From positions 589,501-653,500 of the forward strand of contig NZ_CP053187.1 in NCBI RefSeq assembly GCF_013046825.1: 64,000 nt of DNA, given 5' to 3'. The notes below the pieces were generated by a model. It made no database searches and had not been told where the DNA came from. It saw only the letters and a list, made by a program, of their open reading frames with translations. Each line of letters starts with the position of its first letter. The stretch's first letter is position 1. The translations under genes were made by a program, and so were the position numbers. Below are positions 39,787 through 50,010 of this stretch, in pieces. The stretch is from Turicibacter sanguinis. GTDB taxonomy: Bacteria; Bacillota_I; Bacilli_A; MOL361; Turicibacteraceae.

Positions 39787-39815
39787 AAAAAGCTACACAT
39801 ATTGTGTAGCTTTTT
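39787..39815 (-). terminator. Terminator after the large secreted protein gene
   Basis: AAAAAGCTACACA (39787-39799) pairs with TGTGTAGCTTTTT (39803-39815). Confidence 0.85.
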
Positions 39816-39824
39816 GTTTTTTTA

Positions 39825-42800
39825 TTAGAACAAGTCTGGAAGATATGAATTAGGGTCTGGAGTTATTATGACCTCTTCATTTACACGTATAACAACATCC
39901 TCATTTGTTGCTCCAACTTGTAGAGTATTGGTTAAATAATTTATATCTTCATTTGCAACTAATCCCGTATAGTAAATTAACACTTTAACATCCGAATTCG
40001 TATTTTCTGGTAAAGTAATATGATACGCTTGTTCAACTTGAGTAACCATTGCACCCACAAAAGGTTTTATAGTTAAGGCACCTGAACTAGTATCTTTCTC
40101 TAATTTATAAATTTTTATTGAGTCTTTTTTAAAATTATTTAATTTATTACTAACTGTTAATATGGCATCGTTATTTCTGTGTTTTGTCGTATAAGTCGCT
40201 GCAAAATTCACTAGTGTATTTCCAGTCACTTGCTTCGGATTCTGATATATTGAAGGTTCTATTACAATTTGGTTATTAGATTGAGACTTAAACAAACCAT
40301 GTACTAAGTCAAATCTTACTTGATTCAATTCAAAGCTTAATTTTTCAATATTTTCAGTATAAGATACAGATGCTGGATGCAAAGTCTCCCAATTAACCAA
40401 TGATTCAGTTAAAGATTGTAATATATAATCATCTTCTGATAATGTATCCGGTTTAATTATTTTCACGAAATAATCTCCACTTGATACAGCATCAAAAATA
40501 ACATTATTTGAATTCGTAACTCTTTGAGTTGTTAATATATTTTTATTACTATCTAGAAGTTGAATTGCAACTTCATAATCATTAAATAAAGTAGCTACGT
40601 TAGAGCTAAATTCAACAATAATCTGCCCACGTTTAACATTAAGAACTGCTGTTTTGGTATCGGGGGTTTCTGGTAATTCCACACAAGATTGACTATTAAT
40701 GTTTAAACAGTATGAATAATTAGCTGATACATTTACCGCTTTATTGTTATCAGTTTGAATATCCGTATGGTTATTAACTATAAATTTGAACGTTTTATTT
40801 AAAGTTTCATTTTGACCAATATTAAAATTAAAGCTAGTTAATCCAACACTCGATGACTGTAATGAAATTAAAGAAGAAATAGGAGTTAATAAACTGAAGA
40901 TTCCATCCTTAGCACTATCACCATTCGCCTTAATATTTGCTGTCACTACCGCCTCATCACCAATTAAATATCCTATCTTATCAGCCGTAAAAGAAACATC
41001 TAGCAATGCTTGATTCGTTAGTTGAATTACCAATTCAGCTGCTTGAGAACTTGCATGATGTTCATCAGTTGCAACAACTTTAATTTTTATTTGATCAAAG
41101 TTAGTCAATTTATTTTTAATATCAAACTCGACGTCTACACCTACTCCATTAACTCGAACAAATTCTGAATCTTTTTGTTCTAAAATTGATGTATCAGAAC
41201 AGATGTTATTTGTGCATCCAAATACCTCAATTGATAACTTCATTTGATCTAAATCCATATCGTAAGGAATAACACTAAAGCTTAAATCACCTTGATGTTT
41301 TGAAATAACTGTACTCTTACTAATATTAACAAGTTCCACTGTTGGCGCATGATTAGCTCCACGTTCTGCCTTAATGATCGTATTAACAAATAATTTCATT
41401 TCTAAATCTGGATAAGGAGCATTTTCGCGTTTATTTTCTCCTGTACCGGAGAAAGTAATATTGTTTCGTGAATACGTATAGTAATTATTTCTAACATCGT
41501 ATGGATTCATCCTACTATCAGATGACCCATATAACGTATACCAAGGGATAACTGCCTCATCCTCTAAATTTAATTGTAAATACTGTGCATGTGTCGTTCT
41601 GATTCTCAGTGTATTACCTGTTGTAATTAAATTAAAAGGATACTCAGTTATCAATGCAGCATTGGTTTCATAAATATTAGAAGCCTTCGAAACATTTCCC
41701 ATACTCCCCGTATCTGCCCATACAGATGCAGACCCTGAATACTTACTCAAACTAGTAATCGATGGTTTATCGGGATCAAATGGAATATTACTTCCATCTA
41801 AATCTTTTAATGCCGTGTATACTCCATTACTTCCCAAACCATACCGTGATTGCCCTGAAATTCCTCTAAATAAATTAAGCATCGAATTTTTAGAATTCTC
41901 TATATTAGTATCTCTTTGATAAAACAGTGTGTCATGTGTCAACATTAAGCCTTGACCTGTTTCAACAAAGTCATAGATATTTTGAACACCTGCATCGTTA
42001 ATTCCAAAAGTAGGACCACATCCTGTATAACAATCTCCAAAACCAAGAATTAACATATCATAATAACCATTTAATTCTTTAATCCCTACTTCAAATAATG
42101 ACAAATTAGCTGTTTTATTCATAATCTGATTATATCTAGAAACACTTATAGTCGTAACTTCGATATTATAATCTTTTAAAGCAACATCATCTAATAAGGT
42201 TTGAAATTTAGGATTTCTACTCAAATCTAGCACTTCATATCTTCCGTTATTATCTAAATTACCATTTTCATCTGCTGACTCGTAATTAGACTGCGGAATA
42301 AGATGCAATACATTAATTTCTTTTTTAGGTCTATCTGGTAAACGATGAAAATTCATATCTCCTGTTACATATGTTTTGATTGGGTTTTTTGAATCCCCTT
42401 TAGTCACTTCTAATTTCCAACTTAATAATCCTAAAAAATCAGGATGAATATTATAGTGCAAAATTAAATCATTCAATGGTGTCTTTAAATTGTCACGTGA
42501 TACAGCGACTTCATCATCAGAATATAATCCGTCGCCATTTAAATCTAAATATAAATTTATCGAAACATCTTCAGTTAAAATCTCTTCTACACTATTATTT
42601 AATGATGTTGCGCTAACAATCATCTTTCGTGTTCGATTAGCAGCAACTCCATCAGCTACATCAAGATTAGAAGATGTGATATCGGAAGCTGTTGCATCAG
42701 TTACCTGTAACAATAATTGCTTTTGTTGTACTAAAACATTGTCCTTGTAATATTGAACAATTCTCTCAATTGATAATTCAGACACTGAAGTTGTTCTTAT

Positions 42801-44525
42801 TAAATTAGTACCTGATACGTCTACAAAATTTCGATACAATTTAGTGTCACTAATACTAGTTTCAAAAATATTTTTATCAATATAAACTAATTGGCCAGAG
42901 TCAATAAAATCAATAATTTCCTGTGCTTTGCGATTTGTAATATCATTTTCTTCAAATGATTCCGTTCTTGTAAAATTATAATCTTGATATTTAGTTTGCT
43001 TATTCAAGTCTGTTCCCCAATTTTTATTAACAATTCTTCCAAGCACAACAATATCATATTTACCATTTATCTTTTCGACTGTTCCAATAAATTCTGGCAT
43101 TGTGATTCTTGTAATCTCTACTTTTTCACCATTGATAGTTAACTCTTCCGTCCCAGTTGTTAGCCCCTTTTTCGATCCTAATTGAAAATAATCAGCTGGT
43201 TCAATCTCAAGAATTTTAATACTATCATTCGTATAAGTTTCTCCAATATAGACACTAGGTGTCTCTATATTAATGTTTGGAACTTTATTTCCATTGAAAT
43301 CATTATATACAAAATAATTACTTTCAGAAGAATCAGGATTATTAAATGTAATAGTTCCTGTACTCTGACTATTTACTCTCACTGTAAATTTAACCTCTAT
43401 CGGTTTAGCTTCATAATTATAAGTCCCATCACTATTCTGACTTTTCTGTAGATACTCAATTTGAGGAACATTAATTTTATATGTTGTGCCACTCACATGT
43501 TCCAATCCACTTACGTGTGAGAATTTACTACCTAAGTCGAAATTCAAAGTTGAATTAATATTATTCTGAATACTCGCTCCGTTTATTCTATCCTTTATTG
43601 TTGTTCCATAAGTATTATTAATTTCATTCCCATCATTTTTCCCCACAATATAATTATCTTTTGTAGAGCTCATTTTGTTAAACCATTCATATAACACTTT
43701 ATAATCTGTCTCAACTGTATTATTTGAACTATTGACAGCTAAAACTACAACATTGTATTGGCTAAAATTTAAATTAGGCAATGAATCTGTAGGATTTCCC
43801 ATCGTAACTATTACAATATGATTACTATAACCATTACTCAATGAATCAAAAAATTTCGAAGCAGTAGATAGAGCACTCCCTAACTTTCTTTCATTAGAGT
43901 TACTAGATTTTAACCCACGAATAAAATTATGTATTTGATCATACCATCCATTCGGATGGATAGGGTCATCTACTTTTAATTCTACAGTATCGCTATAAGG
44001 TATAATAGCAAATTTCCCCTTATTACTCTTGAAATGATTAGCTATCATATTGTCTAAAGCATTCATCATATAACTATCTAAATATTTATTGTCTTTTGAA
44101 ACATCAAATAAAATAGCAATATTTTTATCTTCTGTATTAGAAAAATTAGATTGAGAAAATGATTCAGGTGTTATCTGATAAGTTACTTCGATTTCATCAC
44201 CGTGCTTAGCACTAACTATACTTTCTGATACTAATTCAACATTTATAAGTGGAGTTATATTACTAGATAAAGTTTCTGCTAGTTCATTAATTTGAAGTTC
44301 ATCATTCTCCACTGTATTTTCTTCTAATACCTGTTCATCTATGCCACCTTCATTGGATTCCGAAATAATTTCTTCTATTCCAACTTTTACATCTTCTGTT
44401 ATTGTTGTTTCTAATTGAGCTGCTAAAGCAATGAGCGGTTCTAAAACTCCTGTTCCCAATAATAAAGAAGCCACTAATATTAAATTTAAATACTTTGTTA
44501 AACTAGGGGTTTTTCTACATTTCAT
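39825..44525 (-). CDS. Large secreted VWA-like / DUF5057-like protein, candidate pilus tip protein
   Basis: 1566 residues. Signal peptide ending near ALAA (36). A VWA-like region follows (about 135-290: NIAILFDVSKDN, FAIIPYSD, HIVIVTMGNP), its MIDAS reading D-V-S-K-D instead of DxSxS. Then two related blocks of the DUF5057 kind (about 435-560 and 735-900; YDIVVLGR and YDMLILGFGD with INDAGVQNIYDFVETGQG), then several beta-rich Ig-like segments. No LPXTG, no C-terminal membrane helix. It is encoded inside the pilus operon after the minor pilins, the place of PilY1-like tip adhesins, which also carry a VWA domain; that role is inferred. Confidence 0.7.
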   Translation of the reverse strand: MKCRKTPSLTKYLNLILVASLLLGTGVLEPLIALAAQLETTITEDVKVGIEEIISESNEGGIDEQVLEENTVENDELQINELAETLSSNITPLINVELVSESIVSAKHGDEIEVTYQITPESFSQSNFSNTEDKNIAILFDVSKDNKYLDSYMMNALDNMIANHFKSNKGKFAIIPYSDTVELKVDDPIHPNGWYDQIHNFIRGLKSSNSNERKLGSALSTASKFFDSLSNGYSNHIVIVTMGNPTDSLPNLNFSQYNVVVLAVNSSNNTVETDYKVLYEWFNKMSSTKDNYIVGKNDGNEINNTYGTTIKDRINGASIQNNINSTLNFDLGSKFSHVSGLEHVSGTTYKINVPQIEYLQKSQNSDGTYNYEAKPIEVKFTVRVNSQSTGTITFNNPDSSESNYFVYNDFNGNKVPNINIETPSVYIGETYTNDSIKILEIEPADYFQLGSKKGLTTGTEELTINGEKVEITRITMPEFIGTVEKINGKYDIVVLGRIVNKNWGTDLNKQTKYQDYNFTRTESFEENDITNRKAQEIIDFIDSGQLVYIDKNIFETSISDTKLYRNFVDVSGTNLIRTTSVSELSIERIVQYYKDNVLVQQKQLLLQVTDATASDITSSNLDVADGVAANRTRKMIVSATSLNNSVEEILTEDVSINLYLDLNGDGLYSDDEVAVSRDNLKTPLNDLILHYNIHPDFLGLLSWKLEVTKGDSKNPIKTYVTGDMNFHRLPDRPKKEINVLHLIPQSNYESADENGNLDNNGRYEVLDLSRNPKFQTLLDDVALKDYNIEVTTISVSRYNQIMNKTANLSLFEVGIKELNGYYDMLILGFGDCYTGCGPTFGINDAGVQNIYDFVETGQGLMLTHDTLFYQRDTNIENSKNSMLNLFRGISGQSRYGLGSNGVYTALKDLDGSNIPFDPDKPSITSLSKYSGSASVWADTGSMGNVSKASNIYETNAALITEYPFNLITTGNTLRIRTTHAQYLQLNLEDEAVIPWYTLYGSSDSRMNPYDVRNNYYTYSRNNITFSGTGENKRENAPYPDLEMKLFVNTIIKAERGANHAPTVELVNISKSTVISKHQGDLSFSVIPYDMDLDQMKLSIEVFGCTNNICSDTSILEQKDSEFVRVNGVGVDVEFDIKNKLTNFDQIKIKVVATDEHHASSQAAELVIQLTNQALLDVSFTADKIGYLIGDEAVVTANIKANGDSAKDGIFSLLTPISSLISLQSSSVGLTSFNFNIGQNETLNKTFKFIVNNHTDIQTDNNKAVNVSANYSYCLNINSQSCVELPETPDTKTAVLNVKRGQIIVEFSSNVATLFNDYEVAIQLLDSNKNILTTQRVTNSNNVIFDAVSSGDYFVKIIKPDTLSEDDYILQSLTESLVNWETLHPASVSYTENIEKLSFELNQVRFDLVHGLFKSQSNNQIVIEPSIYQNPKQVTGNTLVNFAATYTTKHRNNDAILTVSNKLNNFKKDSIKIYKLEKDTSSGALTIKPFVGAMVTQVEQAYHITLPENTNSDVKVLIYYTGLVANEDINYLTNTLQVGATNEDVVIRVNEEVIITPDPNSYLPDLF

Positions 44526-44547
44526 TTATTCATCTCCCCACTCTCCG

Positions 44548-45045
44548 TCATTTAATATTTCGAAATATAATTTGATTTTCAATCGCTAAACTCTCCGTAT
44601 TTTTACCACTTTTCATACTTAATTCAATTTGATATTTCATAATTGTTCCTTTAACCTCAACACTCATACCATTAACATAATTTGATAATACTCTCTCTTT
44701 TAATGTGACTTGCTCCTCATTGCTTCCAATCTCAATCATTTTATAAACTAAGCTCTTTTCATTTAATTCAAATAAATGAATATTACTCTCCGTCAAAGAA
44801 TCCTGTAAAATCAATTGATCTGATTCATTTGATACCACTCCACTACATTCAAGCGCAACCTTCGATAATTGTTCTTGGATCATTTGTGCATCCAACTGTA
44901 ATTCAGACTTCATATCTACCTTGGATAAAATATTTGAATTTGAGGTAAATACAATCGTCACCGTTGCCATAATAATACCTAAAATCGCCATTGTCATAAC
45001 TAATTCAATAAGGGTAATTCCCTTCTTTTTCATCTTCATCTTCAT
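44548..45045 (-). CDS. Minor pilin-like protein (PilW/GspJ-like position)
   Basis: 165 residues. Class III-type prepilin signal: basic MKMKMKKKG then ITLIELVMTMAILGII, cleavage after G9 with Glu at +5. The rest is a small beta-rich domain. Encoded between the PilX-like gene and the large secreted protein; probably part of the priming/tip complex. Confidence 0.85.
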   Translation of the reverse strand: MKMKMKKKGITLIELVMTMAILGIIMATVTIVFTSNSNILSKVDMKSELQLDAQMIQEQLSKVALECSGVVSNESDQLILQDSLTESNIHLFELNEKSLVYKMIEIGSNEEQVTLKERVLSNYVNGMSVEVKGTIMKYQIELSMKSGKNTESLAIENQIIFRNIK

Positions 45046-45055
45046 CTTTACACCA

Positions 45056-47194
45056 CTACTTCACAAGTTCCCAACGACCTTTAGAAATAATCGCTGTTGC
45101 ACTATAATCTGGAGTCTCTGTTGATTCAATAGACGTCGAAACTTTTCCAGAATCAATAAATAATCCATTAAATAACTCTGCATTTGTTGCTAAAATATTT
45201 TTCATAAATACTTCATCATATTTTAAATTCACCTTTGAATTTGCTTGTTTTATATCTAAATGTCCACCAACTATAAGGTTTCCAGTTAATTCAACATCTC
45301 CCTGGACTTCAACATCACCTTTCGTCACTAAAAATAAATAATTGTCTTTTATCTGTTGTCGCTCACTACTACCAATTTGAACATAAACTTGTCCAGCATG
45401 TTTACTAATTATAACCTTTAGATTTTTATCGCCATTTAATACGATAGTTCCAATATCTGTTTGAGTAACTGGCGTTTCAAATCCTTTAGCAGTCCAAATA
45501 ATCTGATTCGCAACCGTACGTTTTAAAATATTAGAATCAGTTACTCCTCCCATATCATAAACACTCAATTTATAATCCTTTTCTTTAGCAACTCGAATTA
45601 ATTCACCTACTTCAGTTTGGCCTGTTGTTCCTTGAACTCCATTCACTGATACAATAGCACCTGCTGAATAAAGATTAGTAGGCAGTTTAATTCCACCCGC
45701 ATCCATTGTTAATAAATTACCTTCAGAAACTTTAACAAAATAGTCACTTTTCGATACACCTTCAGGTAAGCTTTCTACTAGCATCAAAGGATTATAATAA
45801 CGGAATGTTAATTCTGAAGCATACTCTTCAACAACTTGGGTATACGCTAAATAATTAGGCTTAATGGCAACAGACTCACCTGTCTGATATTTATTTCCAC
45901 TCGAATCCGCTACATCAATAAACGCTAATCCACCAATATAAGCTTCATCTGTAATTTCAACTGATGCGCCTTCCGCATTGACCAAAATACTACTCGACTC
46001 CTTGGATAATTGCTGTGTCTTATCTAAAGGAATATCCTGATCCGTAACATTCTTATTTGAAAATCCATAAAATTTATCTATCACAACACTTGAAGCTTTC
46101 GTGAAATTAGGACTCCCGTTGATTGTTAAATCATTTGATAACACCACATCATACTTCGTATCATTCTTCCCAATTACCTCTAATCTCACATCATCTGATG
46201 TAGCGGCTACATTTTTTCTACCAATATAAATATTACGTCCATAAACATTTCCATTTAATAAAACAATTGCTTTATCATATATCGCTAATGTTTCATCCGT
46301 TGCCAATACACCATTCAACGTAAAATCTGCTTTATCAATCAAAATACCATTACTATATTTTTCATACGTCACATCATTGACAATAGTTGAACAATTCTCT
46401 AATTGATTAACACAACGATTTCCACCAACCCAAACATCCCCAGTCACATCAAGTTTTACTTTACTCGTATCATTTCCTGCTATGGTTAGATTTCCATCAA
46501 CAGTCAAAGCTTTTCCATTAAAAACAGGATATATATCAACTAAATATTGAGTATAATTCGGAATATGGAATTCAAATATTCTTGAGACTTTCCTCTCATT
46601 AACACTCATTTGAGTGTTATCTTCATCAGATTTAAATATTGACGTTACTTTTACTTTGAATTTTGTTTGATTTGTGACTAAATCGGTCATTATCTGACCT
46701 GATTCATCTAAAAGTTCCACTTCAATCTTTATTTCTTTATCCTTGGGATTAAAATCTGAACTTTTAAATGTTAGCTGTGAAACATCATTTACAATCGGAT
46801 AAACTAAATTTGTTAATAAATAGGATACTAAACCATCTTCAACATATTGATTAGGTTCATGTTTATAACCCCTATCAAACAAAGCCTTGAAATACGTACT
46901 CTTAAATAGCACATTTAAATCAACGGGATCAGTTGAACGATTATTGGATTCAGTTGCTAATCTAGCGTTCGTTACTTCTATCGCCTCATTAATTGCATAA
47001 TCTGATGCTTTTAATAAAATATCATATGCAATTTCAAGTCCCGACTCAGCTCCATAAAGATTCTCAACACGATAACTCTCATTTACTCGAGACTTATAAT
47101 CCATCATCGTTGTCGTAACTGCCGTTCCACCAACAATCATTAAAAACATCATAAAAATCATAACTGTAATTAAACTTGAACCTTTCCTTTTCAA
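45056..47194 (-). CDS. Large PilX/GspK-like minor pilin
   Basis: 712 residues, unusually big for a pilin. N terminus MKRKGSSLITVMIFMMFLMI is prepilin-like but position +5 after the Gly is Thr, not Glu, as in capping pilins of the GspK/PilX kind. A YGAESGLEIAYDILL helix follows, as in PilX proteins. The middle and end have repeated VDGNLTIAGN / GNLIVGGHLDI strands suggesting a beta-helix. Likely tip subunit. Confidence 0.78.
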   Translation of the reverse strand: MKRKGSSLITVMIFMMFLMIVGGTAVTTTMMDYKSRVNESYRVENLYGAESGLEIAYDILLKASDYAINEAIEVTNARLATESNNRSTDPVDLNVLFKSTYFKALFDRGYKHEPNQYVEDGLVSYLLTNLVYPIVNDVSQLTFKSSDFNPKDKEIKIEVELLDESGQIMTDLVTNQTKFKVKVTSIFKSDEDNTQMSVNERKVSRIFEFHIPNYTQYLVDIYPVFNGKALTVDGNLTIAGNDTSKVKLDVTGDVWVGGNRCVNQLENCSTIVNDVTYEKYSNGILIDKADFTLNGVLATDETLAIYDKAIVLLNGNVYGRNIYIGRKNVAATSDDVRLEVIGKNDTKYDVVLSNDLTINGSPNFTKASSVVIDKFYGFSNKNVTDQDIPLDKTQQLSKESSSILVNAEGASVEITDEAYIGGLAFIDVADSSGNKYQTGESVAIKPNYLAYTQVVEEYASELTFRYYNPLMLVESLPEGVSKSDYFVKVSEGNLLTMDAGGIKLPTNLYSAGAIVSVNGVQGTTGQTEVGELIRVAKEKDYKLSVYDMGGVTDSNILKRTVANQIIWTAKGFETPVTQTDIGTIVLNGDKNLKVIISKHAGQVYVQIGSSERQQIKDNYLFLVTKGDVEVQGDVELTGNLIVGGHLDIKQANSKVNLKYDEVFMKNILATNAELFNGLFIDSGKVSTSIESTETPDYSATAIISKGRWELVK

Positions 47195-47210
47195 CCTCTA
47201 ACCCCCTTAC

Positions 47211-48215
47211 TTATTCAAACTTTAATGGTACTACTCGAGTTCCTTTAAATAATAAATCTGTTGAATCAGGTTTATACACCTTTAGCTGTACTTCAAATAA
47301 ATCTAATGAATCTGTAGCCTGTGGGGGAATAATATTCCCATTATTATCGTCACCACTTTCATCACCTTCAGAAATACTAAATTTGCAAACTGCTTCTCCT
47401 TCTAACACCTGAATATCAACCTTACCAACTGCCTCAATCTTATCTTCAGTTATCTGAATATGTCCACCGGCATCCTTATTACTAATACATCCATATATCG
47501 CTAAATCACTACTATTATTAATCTTGACTTTACTCAGCCCATGACTTTGATTATTATTATGAAATTCAATTAAAAGATTTCCAATCGTCAAAGTTCCTTC
47601 TAAATATTTAGATTCTCGATTATTGGATATTAACACTTTTCGATTTCCATCAATCGTAATAATTAACTCATCTTTATCTTGTTTATCAATCTTACTTTCT
47701 TGCTTGTTCTTTATTTGACCCATAATATTTTTATTTTCTACTAAGATAAACAATTCTTTCTCTGGCGTAGAGGCATTCGTCTCTATTAAAAGACGATTAC
47801 CTTGTTCTATACCTAAATCATTAAAATCAATATCAATATAAAACTCTTGTAACGCTACTTCCTTAATACAATACTGACTTCCTTCACAAGAGTCTGATTC
47901 TAAAATTTCAACATCACTTTTGCCAAATAACTGATTCACGCCAACTACTAATTTATCAACACTTGCTAACTCTTCTAAAATACTTTGTCCCAGTAACGTT
48001 GCCTGTTGCTTCACTTCAGACTTCTTATTCATCTTAATACTCGAATTAACAAATCCCGAAACTGGTATAGCTAACAACGAAAAAATAGCTAAACTAATGA
48101 CAACTTCAATCAAAGTCAATCCTTTATTTTTCCCTTTATATGTACAGATAGACTGTAGGATTTTTCCTACAGTCTTTCGCCTTTTTAGTTGTGATTCTTG
48201 ATTTTGCATCTCCAT
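47211..48215 (-). CDS. Minor pilin-like protein (PilV/GspI-like) with long leader
   Basis: 334 residues. The prepilin motif GLTLIEVVISLAIFSLLAI starts at residue 32, with Glu at +5. The basic leader of 32 residues is longer than the usual 6-15, yet I find no better start: ATG 48215 lies right after the pilO stop. Leader codons contain a 9-bp perfect hairpin (48151-48174). Confidence 0.8.
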   Translation of the reverse strand: MEMQNQESQLKRRKTVGKILQSICTYKGKNKGLTLIEVVISLAIFSLLAIPVSGFVNSSIKMNKKSEVKQQATLLGQSILEELASVDKLVVGVNQLFGKSDVEILESDSCEGSQYCIKEVALQEFYIDIDFNDLGIEQGNRLLIETNASTPEKELFILVENKNIMGQIKNKQESKIDKQDKDELIITIDGNRKVLISNNRESKYLEGTLTIGNLLIEFHNNNQSHGLSKVKINNSSDLAIYGCISNKDAGGHIQITEDKIEAVGKVDIQVLEGEAVCKFSISEGDESGDDNNGNIIPPQATDSLDLFEVQLKVYKPDSTDLLFKGTRVVPLKFE

Positions 48216-48217
48216 CC

Positions 48218-49450
48218 CTACTTGTTATTTATATTTACTGCCCCATCTTTTAAAATCGTCACACGTGGGGTTACCGTATCATCATTCTTAATTTCAACAT
48301 CTACTGTTTTATCTGTTTGATTTAAAATTTTAACTGCTACTCCTGAATTATCTGATAACGTCACACGCTCTTCACTTAAAATTTGAAGATTAATCGTATT
48401 ACCCGGTGTAAACTCAACACCTTTAGATAACTCAATCGGATAAGATTGATCACCTAAAAAATACTTATAATAATAAGTCTCACCTTCTTGTGAAAACTGA
48501 ATCTCAACACTTTCAACCTCTGAAGAATCCGAGAATAAATAAGACTGACGCGTTTCATCATTCGCTTGACCTACCGTAACACTCGGCATATCCGATGCAC
48601 TTGAACGAACAACCATCATTAGATCATTTACCCTTATCCCTAAAGAGGCCAACTCTTCAATACTTGTATGATAAGCACCATTTGCTACACCCGTTGAAAA
48701 CGGCATCTCTTTACCATACGTATTATTTAACGTCCAATCCAAATATGCTTGGTCCTGATTTTGCAACTTCGGTACCCCGTAAAATTCTAAATTAAAGCTT
48801 CCCGCTACCTCCGTCTCACTTTGTGGATTCAACGATAAATTCGTAATCACTAAATTGTATTTCCAATTCTGAATCGTATCAATAAACGTTTTAACTACCT
48901 CATAACTTCCATTAAACGTCATCGAAACCGTTAAAACCTCGGCACTAGCAGACGACGTTCCTACGTTAGATTCGTTAGATGCATCTTGATTTGCCTCGGT
49001 TGAAGAATCTTGTTGACTACCTGATTGCAATCCTTTAATCTCGTCCACCAATGGTTCTAATGAACTCTGTGGCTTCACATACTCGCCCGCCGTCAGTCCT
49101 TGTACTGTTTGCGCACTAATCGTTGAAAACGAAAATGTTGCCTTAATTCCTGTCTTTTCAATTATTTCGTCTAACTCTAAAATAATTTTTTCCTGAATGA
49201 GCGTCGGATAATAAGCTGATGTCCGCTCGCTAATACTAGCTGTTAGTCCCTTAATTTTTTCCTGTCGTTGTGGCAATGTTGCGATATTTGACATGACTTG
49301 ATCATAGCGTGCTTGAACTTCCATTAATTGTCCCTCAAGCGTTGCAACTTTCTCTTTTTGAGGTGTTAACACAAATTGATAATAAAGAACAACAACTAAG
49401 ACACACCCGACCACCATTAATAAATACTTTTCTCTTTGACTAATCTTCAT
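48218..49450 (-). CDS. pilO: Pilus alignment protein PilO, extended
   Basis: 410 residues. One N-terminal helix (about 9-28) and coiled coil (30-75), then the PilO ferredoxin-like domain (about 85-215, with VLTVSMTFNGSYEVVKTFID). A C-terminal half of nearly 200 residues has no counterpart in usual PilO (about 200 residues total). Inner-membrane alignment complex with PilM and PilN. Confidence 0.85.
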   Translation of the reverse strand: MKISQREKYLLMVVGCVLVVVLYYQFVLTPQKEKVATLEGQLMEVQARYDQVMSNIATLPQRQEKIKGLTASISERTSAYYPTLIQEKIILELDEIIEKTGIKATFSFSTISAQTVQGLTAGEYVKPQSSLEPLVDEIKGLQSGSQQDSSTEANQDASNESNVGTSSASAEVLTVSMTFNGSYEVVKTFIDTIQNWKYNLVITNLSLNPQSETEVAGSFNLEFYGVPKLQNQDQAYLDWTLNNTYGKEMPFSTGVANGAYHTSIEELASLGIRVNDLMMVVRSSASDMPSVTVGQANDETRQSYLFSDSSEVESVEIQFSQEGETYYYKYFLGDQSYPIELSKGVEFTPGNTINLQILSEERVTLSDNSGVAVKILNQTDKTVDVEIKNDDTVTPRVTILKDGAVNINNK

Positions 49451-49451
49451 C

Positions 49452-50000
49452 TTAGTTCACATCCTTTAACGTACAATTTAAACTAAAGCTATACGTATCC
49501 GTGCCACCAATTGAGCCGATATACACATCCGCAATAAAATCTAATTGTTTTAAATTATGTTGAACCTCTGCAATCGCCGTGCGTGATGTCGAGGTAGCTG
49601 AGATTGTAATATTCGTATTCGTAATACTCAAACTTCCAAACTGAACTTCAGATGGAATCGTCGAACTAATTAAATCTAGCTTCTGAGTCGTGATTAAATC
49701 ACGTGATTCAATACTGGTTAACAGTGAGGTTAATCCATTATCATACTGCCCCAGTACTTCTGATAACTTAAAGGCAAGGTCTGATTCTTTAATTTGTTCT
49801 TGAATGGCAGGATCTAAAAGTTTGCTTTCTAATTCATCAATTTGGTGATTAATGTTTGAAATTTGAACTTGATTATAGGTAAATGTTCCAATTACAAACA
49901 AACCGACGACTCCCACTAAAACATAACTGTAAATATTTTGATTTTTCTGTTTATATCGCTCATTTTGATAGGTACTAAAAAAGTTAATATCTCGTCTCAT
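49452..50000 (-). CDS. pilN: Pilus alignment protein PilN
   Basis: 182 residues. The N-terminal RRDINFFSTYQNERYKQK is the cytoplasmic INF-type motif that docks in PilM; then a transmembrane helix (28-46), coiled coil and a small domain. One base separates it from pilO. Confidence 0.9.
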   Translation of the reverse strand: MRRDINFFSTYQNERYKQKNQNIYSYVLVGVVGLFVIGTFTYNQVQISNINHQIDELESKLLDPAIQEQIKESDLAFKLSEVLGQYDNGLTSLLTSIESRDLITTQKLDLISSTIPSEVQFGSLSITNTNITISATSTSRTAIAEVQHNLKQLDFIADVYIGSIGGTDTYSFSLNCTLKDVN

Positions 50001-50010
50001 ACCACACCCC

